A stretch of 64,000 bases of DNA from Methanofollis liminatans DSM 4140 (GTDB lineage Archaea; Halobacteriota; Methanomicrobia; Methanomicrobiales; Methanofollaceae), in the NCBI RefSeq assembly GCF_000275865.1, contig NZ_CM001555.1:2382967-2446966 (forward strand), given 5' to 3'. The notes under the pieces were generated by a model. That model saw only the letters and a program-made list of their open reading frames with translations. It ran no database searches and was not told the DNA's origin. A program made the position numbers and the translations under genes. Below are positions 61,960-64,000 of this stretch, one piece after another; the first letter of the stretch is position 1; every line of letters begins with the position of its first letter.

Positions 61960-62661
61960 ATGGAAAAGACATGCTTTCAAATTCATGGGATTCCGGCAAT
62001 TCTCTGGGGTTCGGGCTCAAATAAAGTATATCTATACATACACGGACAGGCCGGGCGTAAAGAAGAAGCGGAAACGTTCGCTCATATCGGCTGTCATTAT
62101 GGGTGGCAGGTTTTGAGTATCGACCTGCCCGAACACGGAGAACGCAAAAAAGATACAAATTCATTTGACCCGTGGCACGTCGTGCCGGAACTGCTGTCTG
62201 TTATGGAATATATCAAAGGCCGGTGGACACACATTTCTCTGTTCGCTAACAGCATCGGCGCATGGTTCAGCATGTTGAGTTTTGAAAACGAACCACTGGA
62301 AAAAAGCCTTTTTGTTTCCCCGATTCTCGATATGAACCAACTTATTTCCGATATGATGCTCCGGGCAAACGTATCGGAAACAGAGCTTGAGCGTGAACGT
62401 AGTATCCCCACTGCCTCCGGACAAACTCTTTCATGGGAATATCTTCTCTATGCTCGAAATCACCCTATTACAAAATGGAAGGTTCCAACAGCAATATTGT
62501 ATGGCGAGCATGACGAACTTACCGATCGTACTGTTGTAGAAAACTTCGTGCAGCGTTTTCATTGCAATCTAACGATTATGAAAAACGGGGAACACTGGTT
62601 TCATACCCCGGAACAATTAGAGGTCTTGAATAATTGGATCGAAACGCGCCTTCGAGAGTGA
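61960..62661 (+). CDS. Alpha/beta-hydrolase
   Basis: 233 residues. VYLYIHGQAGRKEE gives the oxyanion HG motif (residues about 23-36), SIDLPEHGE the next strand, and LFANSIGAWFS the nucleophile elbow with Ser in N-S-I-G (about 94-104). GEHDELTDRT carries the Asp and GEHWFHTPEQ the His of the triad. Base composition and codon use are more AT-rich than in neighbours, which suggests transfer. AGGAG lies just before the ATG. Substrate unknown. Confidence 0.8.
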   Translation: MEKTCFQIHGIPAILWGSGSNKVYLYIHGQAGRKEEAETFAHIGCHYGWQVLSIDLPEHGERKKDTNSFDPWHVVPELLSVMEYIKGRWTHISLFANSIGAWFSMLSFENEPLEKSLFVSPILDMNQLISDMMLRANVSETELERERSIPTASGQTLSWEYLLYARNHPITKWKVPTAILYGEHDELTDRTVVENFVQRFHCNLTIMKNGEHWFHTPEQLEVLNNWIETRLRE

Positions 62662-62665
62662 ACGA

Positions 62666-63130
62666 TCAAAACCCCTCCCCCTTCCTCAATTTGACCGAGA
62701 CCCCCTGCACAACGATCCTCCCCATCATCTCCTCCCGCAACCGCTCGGGGAGACGCTCCGCCTGCCACTCGCGTTCCCCGGCAGCATCGCCCCCGGCCGC
62801 CACTATAGCCTTGAGGGCATAGTACGCCGCACCATAGGCGTGCTGCGGGACATGCGCAGTCGCCACCGCCTGGCCCGCGGCACGAGCGGCAAAACAGGCC
62901 GCGTCATTCTCCTTCGCCTCGCGGGCGGCGGCATGGGCGGCAAGAGAGGCGCCGCGTATCTCGGCCATCTGAAACACACCCGTAATGACCCACCGCCGGC
63001 ACGCCTCAATAGCGTTGCGCGGCCGGTCGTCCTCCGGGTACGCCCGCTCAAAATGCGGGAGCACCCGCCCGGCGCAGTCCGCCGCCCATGCCGCCATCGC
63101 GATCTGATCCTCTCTGCCGTATTTTTTCAC
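62666..63130 (-). CDS. Imm-5-like putative immunity protein
   Basis: 154 residues, almost wholly helical and Ala-rich. The repeated pattern with IAMAAWAADCAGRVLPHFE, DDRPRNAIEACRRWV, SLAAHAAAREAK and AGQAVATAHVPQHAYGAAYYALKA resembles the Imm-5-like family, proposed by others to protect against polymorphic toxins. No toxin gene is adjacent in the window, so the role is open. Convergent with the alpha/beta-hydrolase gene, 4 bases between stops. Confidence 0.65.
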   Translation of the reverse strand: MKKYGREDQIAMAAWAADCAGRVLPHFERAYPEDDRPRNAIEACRRWVITGVFQMAEIRGASLAAHAAAREAKENDAACFAARAAGQAVATAHVPQHAYGAAYYALKAIVAAGGDAAGEREWQAERLPERLREEMMGRIVVQGVSVKLRKGEGF

Positions 63131-63151
63131 AAACCATTCATAGTAACTTCA

Positions 63152-63307
63152 GGCTCTGTTAAAATGCTTCCCAAAAATCCCCATAATTACTCACTTATCT
63201 ATGGAGATAGGGGGTATGACCCTCTAACAGGAGGTTTTACCATGAAAAACATTTCATGGGGTATGCTTGCATCCCCTTCCCGGACTCATGGGCGATTCAA
63301 CAGAACC
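63152..63307. mobile_element. MITE-like element, 156 bases
   Basis: Begins GGCTCTGTTAAAAT and ends with the near inverse complement (on the other strand GGTTCTGTTGAATC), 11 of 14 matching. Between them is a short fragment with GGAGG and an ATG frame MKNISWGMLASPSR that stops soon after the right end. Looks like a deleted derivative of an IS5-type element. No clear target duplication. Confidence 0.45.
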
Positions 63308-63531
63308 ATGACTTGAGGTTTATTGGCATTTTATTGCGTATCCTTATCCCTTTTCTTCCGAGGCTACAGATGGCGGAACGTAAGAATCGTTTTTTGAGAT
63401 AAAATGAGAGGCGAGGTAGTTAAAGAGATAGCAAAAAAGGGGTGTGAGATACAAAATGAAGTTCGAATAACAAATCAAAGGCCGGAAAAACCCGGAAAGG
63501 GGTCAGAGGACCTGCTGGTTGTGGAGATCGC
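63308..63531. other. Non-coding stretch
   Basis: Mostly AT-rich to 63500, no conserved frame. A plus-strand frame from 63404 overlaps the beta-lactamase-family gene in antisense and is not supported. Confidence 0.35.
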
Positions 63532-64000
63532 TTACGTAATCCCCAGGGCTTCTATTGTAACCTCGGTGACCCGGGTCGCCGAGTCCATCTCACTCGATGA
63601 CAGGTCCAGAAGGTTCTTGAGGAAGGCGAAGGCGAACCCGCATGATGGATCAGCAAAGCCTATCGTACCCACACCTTCATATCCCATGGCATGCGGAAGC
63701 CCTTTCGTCGGACCAGACCCGCCACCCAGGGTGTAGCCAAGACCATGGGCTGTCCACCAGCGGAAGTCAATCATGTCAGGCTCTTCGGATTGTGGTGCAC
63801 CTGCGATGGCGATGCGTTCCGGGTTGAGTAGCCGCACGCCGTCCAGCACCCCACATCCGGCCAGCATAGCGTAGTGACGTGCAAGGGAGCGGGCGTTTAC
63901 GATCGCCCCTGCTCCCGGGATAATCGCACGTCTCACCTCCGGGAGATTGAATGTCGCCGCAGAATCCCGCAAAGGGTGGTTCGGGGGCATGTCCATCCGG
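63532..64000 (-). CDS. Beta-lactamase-family serine hydrolase, C-terminal part only
   Basis: Frame open to the right-hand window edge, so the N-terminus with the SxxK and YxN motifs is outside. The visible 156 codons show GAGAIVNARSLARHYAMLAGCG, the helix-rich region following the active site in class C beta-lactamase-like esterases, then GLGYTLGGGSGPT and a closing GFADPSCGFAFAFLKN with typical HxG-like strand. Probable esterase or peptidase in the family rather than antibiotic resistance. Confidence 0.7.
   Translation of the reverse strand, partial: RMDMPPNHPLRDSAATFNLPEVRRAIIPGAGAIVNARSLARHYAMLAGCGVLDGVRLLNPERIAIAGAPQSEEPDMIDFRWWTAHGLGYTLGGGSGPTKGLPHAMGYEGVGTIGFADPSCGFAFAFLKNLLDLSSSEMDSATRVTEVTIEALGIT

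Noticed and set aside
63404-63736. 110-codon plus-strand frame
   Set aside because: Its second half is antisense of the beta-lactamase-family gene and its first half has no conserved content.

Overview
The window is chromosomal DNA from a methanogenic archaeon, most likely a GC-rich member of the Methanomicrobiales (Methanoculleus/Methanofollis-like; the genus is inferred). Supporting evidence: aIF2-gamma, RpoE'/Rpo7, Spt4, S24e, S27ae, L40e, a fused Kae1-Bud32, GTP-dependent dephospho-CoA kinase, the archaeal oligosaccharyltransferase AglB, a YcaO protein of the methanogenesis-marker-1 type, NikR, TATA-box promoters and GGAGGTGA-type ribosome binding sites.

Layout. 1-8.2 kb: end of a ROK sugar kinase, two paralogous cysteine-rich proteins, a HAD phosphatase, a membrane-anchored transglutaminase-like protein, then a tight operon sufC-sufB-pcm-cyclase-unknown. 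8.2-23.2 kb: a surface-glycan locus that can be read as one pathway. GlmS, a GlmM-type mutase and two GlmU-like enzymes give UDP-GlcNAc. A UDP-sugar 6-dehydrogenase, a Gfo/Idh oxidoreductase, a DegT aminotransferase and a hexapeptide acetyltransferase resemble WbpA/B/E/D and would give a 2,3-diacetamido uronic acid. A glycosyltransferase and AglB follow, and a histone-deacetylase-fold protein is translationally coupled to aglB. 23.2-25.2 kb: YcaO, DUF2098 and NikR. 25.3-31.1 kb: the conserved archaeal information-processing supraoperon, including a 48-residue L40e. 31.2-34.5 kb: DUF1917, QueG-like Fe-S protein, Thi4, HtpX. Two tRNA genes (Gly-TCC, Val-CAC) at 34.55-34.70 kb mark the edge of an accessory region.

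34.7-57 kb is less GC-rich and accessory. It has a 75-repeat CRISPR array (74 spacers), its leader, and a complete type I-C operon cas3-cas5-cas8c-cas7-cas4-cas1-cas2, all read from the minus strand. Next is a single 7.5-kb gene for a secreted protein of about 2,489 residues: 24 NHL blades, 11 PKD domains and a C-terminal dockerin-like module. A truncated transposase follows, with hairpins like insertion-sequence ends. 57.6-64 kb is a mixed region: metallophosphoesterase, bacterial-type shikimate kinase, methyltransferase, iron-sulfur flavoprotein, alpha/beta hydrolase, Imm-5-like protein, a short MITE-like element and the end of a beta-lactamase-family protein.

No wholly new multi-gene system is evident. 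The least explained signals are: ten TTGCAC/GTGCAA hexamers, mostly helically phased, with a palindrome between two convergent genes (58.57-58.90 kb); CRISPR spacers that re-sample the same targets, including a pair that overlap on opposite strands; and two genes (cas5, rdgB) whose best start codons are non-canonical (AUC, CUG). All functional calls rest on reading the sequence and remembered family motifs; no database search was run.
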